DNA of 30,164 nt, taken from Apostichopus leukothele (taxonomy: Eukaryota; Echinodermata; Holothuroidea; Aspidochirotida; Stichopodidae). A model generated the notes under the pieces. It saw nothing but the letters and a program-made list of their open reading frames with translations, ran no database searches and was not told the origin of the DNA. Location: NCBI GenBank assembly GCA_010014835.2, contig JAAAKB020220176.1, positions 1 to 30,164 of the forward strand, given 5' to 3'. Of this stretch, positions 1 through 9,296 are shown in pieces. Within the stretch, counting starts at the first letter, position 1, and each line of letters starts with the position of its first letter. The position numbers and the translations under genes were made by a program.

Positions 1-38
1 GATATTCCGGAAGCTGGAGAGACACACTGCTCTGTTAC
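1..38 (-). CDS. Exon 4 (partial) of the DUF7869-type gene
   Basis: The acceptor TTTTTTCTACAG ends at 39, and the exon runs to the window edge. Joined to exon 3 it reads G-NRAVCLSSFRNI, in frame, continuing into unsequenced DNA. A second copy of the same exon start lies at 161-124, but that copy runs into a stop soon after the repeat junction, so the copy at the edge is probably the one used. Confidence 0.65.
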
Positions 39-3000
39 CTGTAGAAAAAACAAAACAAGAATTGTATTGTGCAAATTGCATGTAGTCAGCACATGCAGTT
101 AAACTATGGAGTTATGAGGAAGCTATATTCTGGAAGCTGGAGAGACACACTGCTCTGTTACCTGCAGAAAAAACAAAACAAGAATTGTATTGTACAAATT
201 GCATGCATTCAGCACATGCAGTTGAACTATGGAGTTATGAGGGGGGGGGTAGTTATTCTTTCGGGCTGCCAGTGGAGTGAACTTTTGGGGGCGGAGTAAC
301 CGGACTGCATGAGAACAATATATACTGCTGTGAAGTGAGGATGAATTGAGGTGACTAAAACTGACATGATGCATGGACTGGTCCTTTCTTCCCCAGCCCT
401 GAAACAGCATAGTGTACTGGCAATCTAGAGGATTGAGGAGGCAAAAATCATGCCTTTCAAATTTACTCGTGAAACCATAACCCAAATATTGGTTACGCAG
501 TGGAACTATTGTCCAGGGTAACGAGCCGTTCTGTATTCAGCACTCTGGGTCCTTCAAAATACTGTAAAGGCTTATTACCTGTAGTGGTCATCGCCTGCTT
601 GTACTTCCTCCAGATACCCGCCTTCGTTTCATAGGATGGGATTAGACGTATATCGCCGTTTTTGTAACCGGGAACTCTGCCAGGCAGGATGACGGCATTC
701 TCCTCAGCAAAGTTCTGTATGAAGGTGTAGGCCCTGGTTATATCTTCATATGATATCAGTCGCCTGGACTGAATTCTCCCACCAGACTTCTTACGTCGGG
801 GAACACAGTCATTGCGTTTATACCATGCCTGTAGAGCAGATAACTTGTCTTTACTGATGCTGTTGAATAAAATAGTGAAAGGAAAAAAACTAAGTTGAAT
901 GTTCCTCGTTCCACTAGTTTTTAAACAAAAAAATTGAGTTTGAGTTTGATAGTACGGGTTCAGGAAGCCACATAGGACTTATACAAGGAACCCTGGCCGT
1001 GTATGATCGTGGATAAGCACCGGCGATAACTCGCCTTCTCTTTTCGACTAGTGCTCAGAAATCGAGGCAGGGTGAACCACGCCCATCCTGCTCCCGGGAC
1101 CGCCATTTTACTTCCCCATCCGACGAATGCCAGCGAACTCCAGCATCTGACCACTTTCTCTGAGAGATATTCAGGCCTCAAATTTCATTATTATAAGAAC
1201 ACCTATTTCAAGGCCACTTTGGCCTTGCCATAGGCTGACATAGGCTGTGAACACACTGATGTATAGGCTCATTGACCGTGTGGTATGACCGTATGAGAGA
1301 ATGGTCACAAAAACTTTCATCACTAATGCCCTATATATCCATTCCCTTTTGGCGTGTTTGCACGCGTGACCTTGTGATGTCCCTTCAAATGTTTTACTTA
1401 GTGCCTTTAGACATTTTGGAACTTGTTTAAATACATTTCTTTCTGCGGATGGATATGTATGCGGAGGTCCTATAAATGTTCATGTGTACATCTGAACTTA
1501 CGAGTAAAGGTAGCGGAATGTGTTGTAACACACAGGTTGGAGTTCCACCAGGAAGACTGTCTTCTGGTGTTGGCGGATGGATTGTTGCTTCCTCCTCGTC
1601 CTAGTCGTCATCGTTGTGTTCCGCATTGTAGTGCGCATCATCCCAAGGAGAATTAGATCCTTCTCCCCTGAAAAAAATTGAACAAGTAAAATAAGTAAAA
1701 AAAAGAATCCAAGTAAAACTACACATTTCATTTTTTCACAACACATACAGTACTCACCACCCGAATCTACCAACAAAAGCGTTACAATTTTAGTGTTCAT
1801 TACTGAGTTACCGCAGCATAAATTGCCCAGTAATAATATCTTGGTATTCAAGAACTGCCCCCACCCCCTATCTTCCCACAGGACATTCATACTGTAGACC
1901 CCACTATTCCAGACTGCATAGTTTGCATTCTGTGCACGGAAGTTGGAAATTCAAATTCCAAATGTGCGCCGGAACTTAACAGTTAACGTATTCCAACAAA
2001 ATTAACCTAGACAGCGTATACAGCCAACGAGCTGTTCGCATTGACTCTCTGTAGGCCCTCCTTAATCAAGCCACATTAATTTTTGCTTGTAGCGATGATT
2101 TTTTCTATACAATTTCTGAACAACTCCCAGAATCATTGAACATCACATGCAGTCCATGACTCCATGATTGTAAGTACCGACTAAGCCTACAATTTTTATG
2201 AGCTCTCATTGCAGAAAATTTGCTTATTCAATTGGTCATTCTGATTGTGAACCTAATTAAAGTGCAGAAAAAATGAAAAATCTGCTGATAAGCTGCCTCT
2301 TTTCAGAAATGGTCATTGCTCTGTACATGTCATAGCTTACATAATGGACCGCCTCAAAGGTACTGTACAGCAGGTCCTGTTTTCTAACTGCTATCGAGGG
2401 AGGCCGTCACATTCCGCCATCGGTACATTCCGCCACACGAAAAGTCACTCACCGCCACACAAAAAGTGACTCACCGCCACCAAAACTGTAACTTTCCGCC
2501 ATGTTACCGCCATGGCTATCGAGTATCGGCGCGGGGTAATAATGAATAATTAATCATCAAGGTCAACGGGGAAGTGCGTTTAGGCACGTGTGTGACTAGT
2601 AATTCATGTGGTCCCTTCTGCGGTTAGAATACAACACCTTACTGATAGGTGGTGAGATTTTTCAACCGAAATCACCACAAGCTTTGGTCGTAAAGCCCAC
2701 GGTTTCACGATTGTATTCCAAAAGGACCCACTGCATGATGACGTGGACAGTAAATTCTGCTTTGGACTACAGGTAGGTTGGTTGTTGGTTGGTTGTTTTA
2801 CGGCTCAGTTTCTAACCAATGTGAGGTTTAATTAGCGCTGTCCACGGCCTTTTTCTCCAGTTGTGGATCACTGGCTTGTTTTCCATACTCCATTCGTAAT
2901 AGCTGAGCACCAAGCACGATGGCAGTATGTTCCATTTTTTAAAGTCTTTGGTATGACTCGGGCAGGATTCGAACCCCTGACCTCCCGGCTGCAAGTCAGA

Positions 3001-3651
3001 CTAGGACTATGCCATGCAGTCGGACTGGGACTATGCGTTATTCGGACTAGGAGCGCATAGGCTGTAATAGGGCGGTTTGCGAAGCATACTACTACCAGGC
3101 GGATACACAGACTATAGCCTAGGCCTAGTTATTTGATTGGGCCTGGGGACCTATACTGTACTTTACTCACCCGAGGTCATTTCATTCATTTGCATTCGGC
3201 AGGTAACAACTTCTTTCGCTGTAAATCTTGTATAGCAAGGCTTGCCGTCGAACAGCTTACACTTGCAAGAGAATCTCGTGGCATTATCCAGATTTTCCTC
3301 AGTTGTTTCAGAAGGATGTGTCACATGAATTTGATCATGCAATGTTGTGGGTAAAGTATCTACACATGGGTTGACTGGGGGATCATCATTAAAATCAGTG
3401 TCACTATCACTATCAGCGTCTTCAATTGGTGGAATTTCTGCAACAGGAGTTACATTGCCATTTAAATCTAAGTTGTCATCAGAATCTGAGATTTCGCTAT
3501 CACAATCGGAGTCGGAACTATCCTCCGGTTCCAAAAAGTATGTGTTTATCAAATCTGTGAGTGCATCTTCTTCCGCTGCATTACGAAGGTTGCAATCTGA
3601 AAGTAAGTTCAGGGCCTCTGCAACACGTTTGTCACGCGACAACATCGTCAA
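1..3651 (-). CDS. Multi-exon gene of an uncharacterised animal family (tentatively DUF7869-type), 5' part
   Basis: The gene is assembled from four exons on the minus strand: 3651-3171, 1667-1502, 859-579 and 38-1. It runs off the left edge. All introns have GT donors and AG acceptors, and the phases join without frame loss (1, 2, 1), giving about 322 codons. The N-terminus is acidic (Asp/Ser/Glu-rich, residues ~40-95). It is followed by a cysteine segment, then GxPCYTRFT-like and MTSGE motifs, and then a basic region with LPGRVPGYK and ETKAGIWRKY. From memory this order matches a large family of uncharacterised proteins, multicopy in aquatic invertebrates, whose C-terminal half carries a DUF7869-type domain with a DLCxxCQ motif; that half would lie outside the window. 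Function is unknown; a transposon or domesticated-transposase origin is possible. The exon structure is well supported; the family name is tentative. Confidence 0.72.
124..161 (-). pseudogene. Duplicated exon 4 start with decoy splice acceptor
   Basis: This is the second copy of the 123-bp repeat. Its acceptor TTTTTTCTGCAG ends at 162 and is, if anything, the better of the two (CTGCAG against CTACAG). Splicing here would give the same NRAVCLSSF start, then run past the repeat junction (IASS) to a TAA. It is therefore a truncated exon copy that would cause premature termination or mark the transcript for decay. Confidence 0.6.
579..859 (-). CDS. Exon 3 of the DUF7869-type gene
   Basis: The acceptor is a pyrimidine-rich tract ending TTCAACAG at 860 and the donor is ACTACAG|GTAATA at 579/578. 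The exon has 93 full codons plus one base at each end and codes for ISKDKLSALQ, a basic PRRKKSGGR stretch, then IQNFAEENAVILPGRVPGYK and KAGIWRKYKQ. These are the most family-like segments of the gene. If the donor were not used, the frame would read through to a stop at 493-495. I prefer splicing because the next exon begins NRAV, as expected for the family. Confidence 0.75.
860..1501 (-). other. Intron 2 of the DUF7869-type gene, with a GC-rich promoter-like block
   Basis: Most of this interval shows no coding signal. A GC-rich block at about 1010-1150 carries, on the minus strand, a YY1-type AAAATGGCGG next to an ETS-type GGAAGT (around 1100-1120) and overlaps a 73-codon open frame (1181-960) that I do not recognise. 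It could be an internal promoter or a remnant of another gene. Confidence 0.35.
1502..1667 (-). CDS. Exon 2 of the DUF7869-type gene
   Basis: The acceptor is a T-rich tract ending TTTTTTTCAG at 1668 and the donor is CTC|GTAAGT at 1502/1501. Joining the last G of exon 1 to GG here restores the glycine of MTSGE and continues as GEKDLILLGMM, matching how the family reads at this point. The exon holds 54 full codons plus two partial ones (166 nt). It ends in a segment with a cysteine and an aromatic run (CYNTFRYLYS), the usual lead-in to the ISKDKL motif of the next exon. Confidence 0.75.
2410..2512. repeat. Cluster of six CCGCCA motifs with a 22-bp tandem unit
   Basis: CCGCCA occurs at 2414, 2430, 2452, 2474, 2496 and 2507, with spacings of 16, 22, 22, 22 and 11. 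Two 22-bp units (2432-2453 and 2454-2475) are near-identical, each GCCACAC...CTCACC. Several copies read CCGCCAT, the core seen in YY1-type sites. The function is unknown. Confidence 0.8.
2771..3025 (-). mobile_element. tRNA-derived SINE
   Basis: On the minus strand the head carries a box A-like TGGCATAGTCC (3014-3004) and a perfect box B, GGTTCGAATCC (2975-2965), about 30 bp further on. These are the internal RNA polymerase III promoter elements of a tRNA. A body follows with CAAAGACTTTAAAA (about 2950-2936), which from memory resembles SINE bodies of other aquatic animals. The 3' end is an AACC-type repeat tail (2771-2796). The stems of a real tRNA do not form well, so this is a SINE and not a functional tRNA gene. 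I could not define target-site duplications. Confidence 0.75.
3171..3651 (-). CDS. Exon 1 of the DUF7869-type gene
   Basis: This exon starts with ATG at 3651 and encodes 160 residues plus one base. The donor is TCGG|GTGAGT at 3171/3170, a near-perfect 5' splice site; without splicing the frame stops two codons later. It encodes an acidic, probably disordered stretch followed by a Cys-rich patch (CKCK, then PCYTRF) and ends in NEMTSG. The start was chosen because it is the first ATG of the open frame and lies just downstream of a promoter-like region. Confidence 0.75.
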
Positions 3652-3699
3652 CGAACAAATAACAATTACATTAGTAAACTATGGTCCTGAAAATTTCGC

Positions 3700-3970
3700 G
3701 ATTTCTTGACGAAAATATGAATAAACGGTTCCAAAATTCCTCTGATTCTAGCTGTCTTACCACTAACCACTACTCGCAATCGTGAGCAACGTGCATGTGT
3801 ACCGCAGTGCTGGTAGTATTTGCGCGAAACAACAAAGTGGTAAACAAATAGCAGTGCGCATGCTCACATCTAGACTCCCTGCTCACAGCCAATCAGCTAC
3901 CGTAATTGACCGCAATAGCAACCAAAAATGAGATTTGTTTTGGGTTTTTCGTGCTCCCTATTGGTCAAAC
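3700..3970 (-). promoter_or_regulatory. Probable promoter of the DUF7869-type gene
   Basis: The region lies just upstream of the ATG at 3651. It contains an E2F-type site (GCGCGAAA at 3822-3829, TTTCGCGC on the gene strand), an NRF1-like TGCGCATGC (about 3855-3863) and two CCAAT boxes, GCCAATCAG at 3888-3896 and CTATTGGTCA at 3958-3967 (CCAAT on the gene strand). CpG content is higher than in the surroundings. No TATA box is evident. This combination is typical of a broadly expressed, dividing-cell promoter. Confidence 0.5.
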
Positions 3971-4364
3971 GATACTAGTGACATTAGCATATCGTTAATA
4001 TTCAATACCTGAAGGGTCTGAGCTTTCGGGTGATACCAAATTCAAGTAGGTTAATGTTAAGAAATACGGCAAATTCAAGGAAGAAATCAGAGCTATTTTG
4101 GCCTTATTGTTCGGGACAAAGCTTCGTTTCGGAGTTGATCTGTCTCTAAATCGTCCAAAAAATGTGCTAAAAAATGTAACTTCGGAATGTTTTTCAGAAT
4201 TCAGGTTTCCAGGGATGAAACTTTGAACATCAAAGATTGATTATATTGCTATAACAAAATTTTCACCTCCGAACCATTTTTTCTGATTTTCGTAATTTGA
4301 TTGCCTGTATCTCGAAACGAGGATCAGCGACATGTCCCTGATTTCGATATGATGGGTCACATAT
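3971..4364. other. Spacer between the gene promoter and the gypsy element
   Basis: I recognise no gene, repeat or RNA here. The right boundary is approximate: protease coding similarity fades at about 4365, where the motif TTTGATC (4368-4374) occurs. Confidence 0.4.
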
Positions 4365-5157
4365 GGATTTGATCGAAATATTGATCCTTCGGTTTGGTAA
4401 ATTGTCGTACTGTATCATTAGACAAGTCCTGTTTGACGTTCGAAATATCGGATGGATCGAAAAATGCAATAGTTTGTCTAGGAATTACCGCAAAGGAATT
4501 CCGGCCATTATTCTTCATCAAAATACGCGTACGTCCCTTGCGTAGTTTTACAAACATGGAAGTCGGACACATACGTGCAACAAACGCAGTTGGTTGGACA
4601 ATCACTTCAGAGTTTCGCATGTAGGCTGGCACCCGTGCTTGTACCTTGACGTATCTGCTCTGTCCCAGAGGAATTGTGGTTTTATTTGTCGGGCGAAAAC
4701 CCATGTTGGTTCTCCTAATTTTAAAACAATTAGTAGAGAAGTCTAGCACGCCATTTAGTTGTTTGAGGGTTTCTGTTCCCAATAAAATGTCAATATTGAT
4801 TAAATTTTGCGCAACATACGCTTTTATTTCCAATCGACATCCCTGAACGTTAACTATGAAAGTAATAGTTTAATTTGCCATTATAAATTCGCCGTTTCCT
4901 TATCTAAATTGTACAGGCCGCGCGGCTATCGTTCGCAAGGAAGATAAATATCGCGAATTGCAAACTGTCGATTCCGAAATTATTGTGCGCGTAGCCCCTG
5001 AATCAAAAAGAAGAAGGACATTTTTGCCGTCCTTTAATTGTGCTGTCGCAAAATTACGTTCATCAAGCTGAATATCAAATTCAGTGTTACCTGTAACACT
5101 TACGGAAGGTGTCGTTTCGTGTTTCGAATGACCATGTACAGCGTTTACACTGTCATT
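4357..5157 (-). pseudogene. Gypsy retroviral-type aspartic protease, broken by two stops
   Basis: The frame follows gag in the -1 register, opening just before the gag stop. It carries the active-site LLLFDSGAT motif (Asp codon at 5004-5002) of a pepsin/retropepsin-type protease and later the second conserved segment, ILLGTETLKQL (about 4790-4750). In-frame TAA codons at 4902-4900 and 4872-4870 interrupt it between the two halves. The downstream half is open from 4833 to 4357 and ends at a TGA right after the DQIH segment, where the element breaks off. Such a protease would cleave the Gag and Gag-Pol polyproteins; this copy cannot make a full-length one. Confidence 0.8.
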
Positions 5158-5159
5158 CG

Positions 5160-6227
5160 CTACCGAAAATCCTGCCTATATGGTTGTTGCGATGGTGGTG
5201 CATACTGATTCGGAAAATTAACATCTGAATAATATTGCTGCCCTTGCGGTTGTTGATACCATGTCCTCTGCGGAGTTTGGTAACTATTATTATCATTATT
5301 ATGTTGCGGTCGGCCTTGAGAATGTTGCGCCGTGGTCCACTGCGGGCGAGATTGATTTGGCGAAATCATTCCGCTATCAATGTGGCGCTGGCGTAAATAG
5401 CACTTACGCCAATAGTGATTGGGTTTGCCGCAATAGTGGCAGGTATAAGTGGCACCTTTCTGTGGATTTTTATCGCGTCTTTGATCGGGGCGCCTGCCGT
5501 CGGTAGAATTATACCTTTTGCGTGATCGGGAGGAATCTGAATCGCGGGTGTGTTGTGCATGGTTGGACGCTATTAAGGTGTCCACTTTGTTGCACAATGC
5601 GGTAATTTCATTATGCGTCATATCAGAGGAAGAACCTGTGGGTGTTATTGGAGTTGCACTTTCCACAGTCGGCATTGAGATCTCAGGGAAAGATGGGGTG
5701 GAAGATTGTTGTTGTAAGTCCAAGTAACATTGGACTTTGCTAACTAAATGTTGCAAAGTGGCACCTGGGTCGGTACTCATAATGACTGAAGAGCGACATG
5801 GGGTGGGTAGACTTTCCAAGAATTTGTCCCTAACCTGCATTTCGTTGTAGCCAAGCGGGAGCGCGATTTTGTGGATCTTGTCAAGGAATATTTCGGCCGT
5901 TTCCCCAGGCGTATATCTGAGATCCTTTAATTGTCGCGCGCGCGCGTAATGTCCGGTGCTAGGACTGAACCGCGCAAGGAAGGCTGCACGAAGCTGTGCA
6001 AGGGTGTGAAATTGTTTGCCTTCGATCCATAGCCTAGCGTGACCCTGTAAAGTGCGCCGAAAAATTATAACAGATTCTAGAAGGTCCGCGGGATTTTCAG
6101 GATTTTCTAGGCCGTGGGCCTCTAGGTAATCCGTAAACGCAAGAAAATGTGCTGTGGCCAAGTCCGAATCAACGATCTCGCCGTTAAAGCGTTTAGGGAG
6201 AAAATCTGTTGCTCGCAGATTATCCAT
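5160..6227 (-). CDS. gag: Gypsy Gag protein
   Basis: The frame encodes 355 aa, open from ATG to stop. The N-terminal ~170 residues form a retrotransposon Gag capsid-like domain, with ARLWIEGK near residue 64 and FLARFSP near residue 83. The middle is Ser/Thr/Arg-rich. A CCHC zinc knuckle (C263-x2-C266-x4-H271-x4-C276, CHYCGKPNHYWRKC) is followed by a Gln/Tyr/Asn-rich tail. Gag packages the element RNA into particles in the cytoplasm and the knuckle binds nucleic acid. The next frame, protease, overlaps the end of gag at -1, the usual arrangement for frameshift expression, although I see no canonical slippery heptamer at the gag stop. Gag looks intact, unlike the protease beside it. Confidence 0.9.
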   Translation of the reverse strand: MDNLRATDFLPKRFNGEIVDSDLATAHFLAFTDYLEAHGLENPENPADLLESVIIFRRTLQGHARLWIEGKQFHTLAQLRAAFLARFSPSTGHYARARQLKDLRYTPGETAEIFLDKIHKIALPLGYNEMQVRDKFLESLPTPCRSSVIMSTDPGATLQHLVSKVQCYLDLQQQSSTPSFPEISMPTVESATPITPTGSSSDMTHNEITALCNKVDTLIASNHAQHTRDSDSSRSRKRYNSTDGRRPDQRRDKNPQKGATYTCHYCGKPNHYWRKCYLRQRHIDSGMISPNQSRPQWTTAQHSQGRPQHNNDNNSYQTPQRTWYQQPQGQQYYSDVNFPNQYAPPSQQPYRQDFR

Positions 6228-7111
6228 GTTGAAAGGGAAACTGAAAGCGTTCGTTCGCCGACAGAATATAAATTATGTTGCAATATTAAATGACCTCCTA
6301 TAATATTAGCCTACTTAATATATAAATTACCTTAAATTACCTTAAATTTGTGAAGAGTACCCTACTAAAGAATCATATCTAGAACGAAGAAGAAACTCAG
6401 GATTAAATATGGTATAACCAATTAATCGTAAATTCAAATACACCGACTATCCAATGGTAATCAGCCAATGGGGAAACTCAATCAGGATTTACGGAAATTA
6501 ATTTTTATGATACCACTTTACGAATATAATCACAAACAATTAATAAAATATTAACTGAACATCTTCTTAAATTTACGTCAATCCAGACTTAATTAATTGA
6601 TTCTTATCCTTATTCAATTAAGAGCAAGCAAATAATCATGGTGCCATTCGATATATTTTGGTATTTTGGAACGTCATACTTTCACTTACCAGGACATGGA
6701 ACTTCGATGAATATCCGAGATCGCAGGAGGACATCACAGCGGCGTAGATGGGAAGGACGTCTCGTACGGTATTCGTGAAACAGGATATATGGAAAGCGAT
6801 AACTGGACGAGTTTCATTTAAGTTTCATTTAAGTGTGTGATATCCAACCGAATATGTAACAATTGTCGGCAACGAGATAATGTCAGAGCAAGATATCGAC
6901 GTGTCGTTTCCCACGGAGTACTGGCGGATGACGTGTTGTAGTAGCGGTGCGGAAAAGGAACGAACGGCCTCGGAAAAGTCAGTCCATGGTCAGACACGGT
7001 ATAGGCGGTGTCCTACTAGACTTAACACAGTCGATTGAATAGTTCATTCATTTTGTTGGCGTTTTCCTCCTCTTCGAAAGAACAGTTTTCCTACATAATA
7101 ATGGAATGTTT
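6228..7111 (-). other. Gypsy 5' leader
   Basis: This is a ~0.9-kb untranslated leader between the primer-binding site and the gag ATG, unusually long for a gypsy element. It contains a direct repeat of AGTTTCATTTAAG (6808-6832) and no recognisable gene. Packaging and dimerisation signals would be expected here but cannot be identified by eye. Confidence 0.5.
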
Positions 7112-7125
7112 TTCCTCCTCCACCA
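7112..7125 (-). other. Probable primer-binding site
   Basis: TGGTGGAGGAGG starts immediately after the LTR end (CATTACA|TGGTGG). A PBS usually begins TGG, complementary to the CCA tail of a tRNA. The primer tRNA was not identified. An alternative LTR end about 23 bp earlier (TTTACA|TGGAGAAG, near 7149) cannot be excluded. Confidence 0.5.
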
Positions 7126-7972
7126 TGTAATGTATTGTTACTTCTCCATGTAAAGTATTTGGTAGAACGCTTTTATTTAAATATTGTGTTGAGGTAACGG
7201 CTGGATCAACCTGAGGGGTGCAGAGGATAAATCGCCCTCTGAACGGGAACGTCGGAGTAAAAGAAAAACTCACAGAGAATAAATACACAGGTTACCACTT
7301 GTGTTTTAGTTTGGCCCGTTTCCTGTTCGGAAAACTCTTTATTTCTTAGTTGACCATCTAAACTACGAGTAGATACAACTCGCTACATGGTTAAAATTAT
7401 GTACAAGATCTTAACATCTCGGACTCCTCTCTTAATGCTCTCCAAAGTTCTTCCCTTTCCCTTTCTACTCAAAAGCCCCCGTCACGAAGCACTCTCGGGC
7501 TCTCTTGTCATATACATTTAAGGGCGGGTTTTAATTATAATAAAGGCTTCTGATTGGTCCAAGGTGAATGACCATGTGATACGTCATAAGCGTGCATCCT
7601 TCAGGGCTGTTGGAGTTTGGGAGGTCATCGTCCGATAACAGAGGTGACAAGTTTAAACAGTGACCGTTATTTATTAGGTCCATTAAATTGTTCAAAGAGT
7701 CAAAAGTGAAACTCTGGGTTGTCAAGAAATGACCTTAATGGGAAGAGTTAGTGTCTTATAAACTACATAACGAACTGCGCTAATGGACTTGTTTACTTGG
7801 TTCAGATTTCGGTTGAAGGTCATAGAGGGGTTTGAGCTGAGAAAATATTGTTGTTAAACGACTCGAGCAAGTAGACTTAAAGGGAGAGTATCTTCTATAA
7901 GCTAATAGGAATTAAAAGGATAGTAGTAATAACTAAGTAATAACCTATGTAATAACCTATTATTACATAACA
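7126..7972 (-). repeat. Single gypsy LTR (~847 bp)
   Basis: The LTR begins TGTTATG (7972 down) directly after the polypurine tract and ends CATTACA (7126), so the termini are an imperfect TGT...ACA inverted repeat. Inside are a CCAAT box (GACCAATCAG, near 7550-7562), an AT-rich TATA-like stretch just after it (around 7532-7548) and an AATAAA polyadenylation signal (7343-7338). These suggest U3, R and U5 in the minus orientation. Direct repeats of AATAACCTA lie near the U3 end (7938-7960). No second copy of this LTR is visible in the window. Confidence 0.8.
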
Positions 7973-7988
7973 TCCCTCCGATCCTTTT
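7973..7988 (-). other. Polypurine tract
   Basis: AAAAGGATCGGAGGGA on the minus strand lies immediately before the TGTTATG of the LTR. This is the position and composition of the RNase H-resistant primer for plus-strand DNA synthesis. Confidence 0.75.
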
Positions 7989-9296
7989 AAAATTTTAAAC
8001 ATCTCTAATGTTTAAATTTTAATTAATATTATTAAGTACTAAATGCATTTTTTAATTGCTTAGATAATAATACATGCTTCTCATGGTACTAATACATTCA
8101 TACATGTTACTGTTGTACTCATTTGTAAATTACGAAAATAGATTACCAAGAGTCAGTTGATAAGCGGGATTTTCCCACTCAATATGAACCAATACTAATC
8201 GATATACGGTAAAACATTTGCAAGAACTATTTTCTTGTACTTGTACTCCTGTACAATGGTATCATAAACATAATACAGATACAATATAAACATGAACAAT
8301 ATAGTTATTCATGCGCTCCACTAAAGCATGCTGGAGTTTAATAATAAATCTGTCGACGCCTAGCTGTACCATGAAGACGGATGAGATGACCCTCTGCAGA
8401 TGGAAGAAGAGGTCGTCTGGCTGACAGGTGAAAATTGGTGATAAAACGTTAAAGTGAAAGTATGGCGTATGTACAGCAGAAATATAGGCGTATAAAATAA
8501 TAGAAAGTGTGGGTATACAAATGTATCCCTTATGAATGAATATAATTCGAATGGCGCATAGTATATATTTGAATACATGATCACATGATTATCAACTTGC
8601 TCTGCTTAAAACTTAAACAAAAAAAATACATTGAGTATTATTAACGGTCGATCGACTTGCCGACGTGACACAGTAGGTACGCTGTGGGTGCAGAAACTGG
8701 TGAAACAAGGTATTCCAGTAACCCAACCTACTATTATATGTCACGTTGACGTCCATCTAAATAATAATAAACAACACGGAAGAATGTCCTGTGTGTAAAC
8801 TAGGTCATTGATATATTCTTAAATTACAGTACAACTGATGATGTTAAGATGAAAAGGTACCAATAATCATTACACATCTTACTGTTGTAAATAATGTCGT
8901 TCACATGATTCCTATTCTCATAGAAAATTAAATAATATCATGTTTAATCGAAGACTCAAAATTTTGAAGAGAAAAAAAATCTAAAAGTGGTTGATACGAT
9001 TGAATTCTTTTCACATATCAACTAATAAATGAAATGCACTCTTTCACTTCCGATAAGTGTTCTGACTTCTTGTCAAAACGAAAAAAAGTTATCATAACCA
9101 TAAATTAATTCATCGTACTTCCGATACATGTTCAAGAGACAATGATAAAGATGGTGGTACTCAGTGATATCAAATTCTTAACAGATTACATGATTACGAC
9201 ACACCAGGGAATTGCAAATAATGCATTGTGCCATCTCTTTGTAAGCACAAAGGAAAGAAATGTCATTGTTACTAACGAGAACAAACGATGTTTCCC
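7989..9296 (-). other. Gypsy 3' non-coding spacer between pol and PPT
   Basis: About 1.3 kb of AT-rich DNA separates the pol stop from the polypurine tract. I find no envelope-like or other gene; the longest minus frame (8584-8360) is short and hydrophobic by composition only. It may be a long 3' untranslated region or a decayed third gene. Confidence 0.45.

Larger units (their letters stand above)
1..246. repeat. 123-bp tandem duplication, two copies
   Basis: Two head-to-tail copies, about 1-123 and 124-246, differ at only a handful of positions (for example TACCTGTAG against TACCTGCAG at 36-44 and 159-167). The second copy ends in a run of about ten G at 240-249. Read on the minus strand, each copy carries a polypyrimidine tract, an AG splice acceptor and the first ~38 bases of an exon, so the duplication is inside a gene. 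The first copy continues to the window edge. Confidence 0.93.
1668..3170 (-). other. Intron 1 of the DUF7869-type gene
   Basis: This 1.5-kb intron holds a CCGCCA motif cluster (2410-2512) and a SINE (2771-3025), annotated separately. I see nothing convincing in the rest, including 1900-2400. Confidence 0.55.

Noticed and set aside
123-485. 120-codon minus-strand frame as a gene
   Set aside because: It crosses intron sequence, the G run and the duplicated splice acceptor, and only the part after the acceptor looks coding, in another frame.
493-578. Read-through of exon 3 to a stop at 493-495
   Set aside because: A strong ACAG|GTAATA donor at 579/578 and an in-phase next exon with family-like residues make splicing more likely.
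2944-3021. Possible tRNA gene on the minus strand
   Set aside because: Box A and box B are present, but acceptor and anticodon stems do not pair and a SINE body and AACC tail follow.
3347-3709. Plus-strand Ser-rich frame of 120 codons
   Set aside because: It is the antisense shadow of the acidic Asp/Ser/Glu region of exon 1.
8360-8584. Env-like gene in the gypsy 3' spacer
   Set aside because: Too short, with only an aromatic and Ser-rich composition; no signal peptide or fusion-type features.
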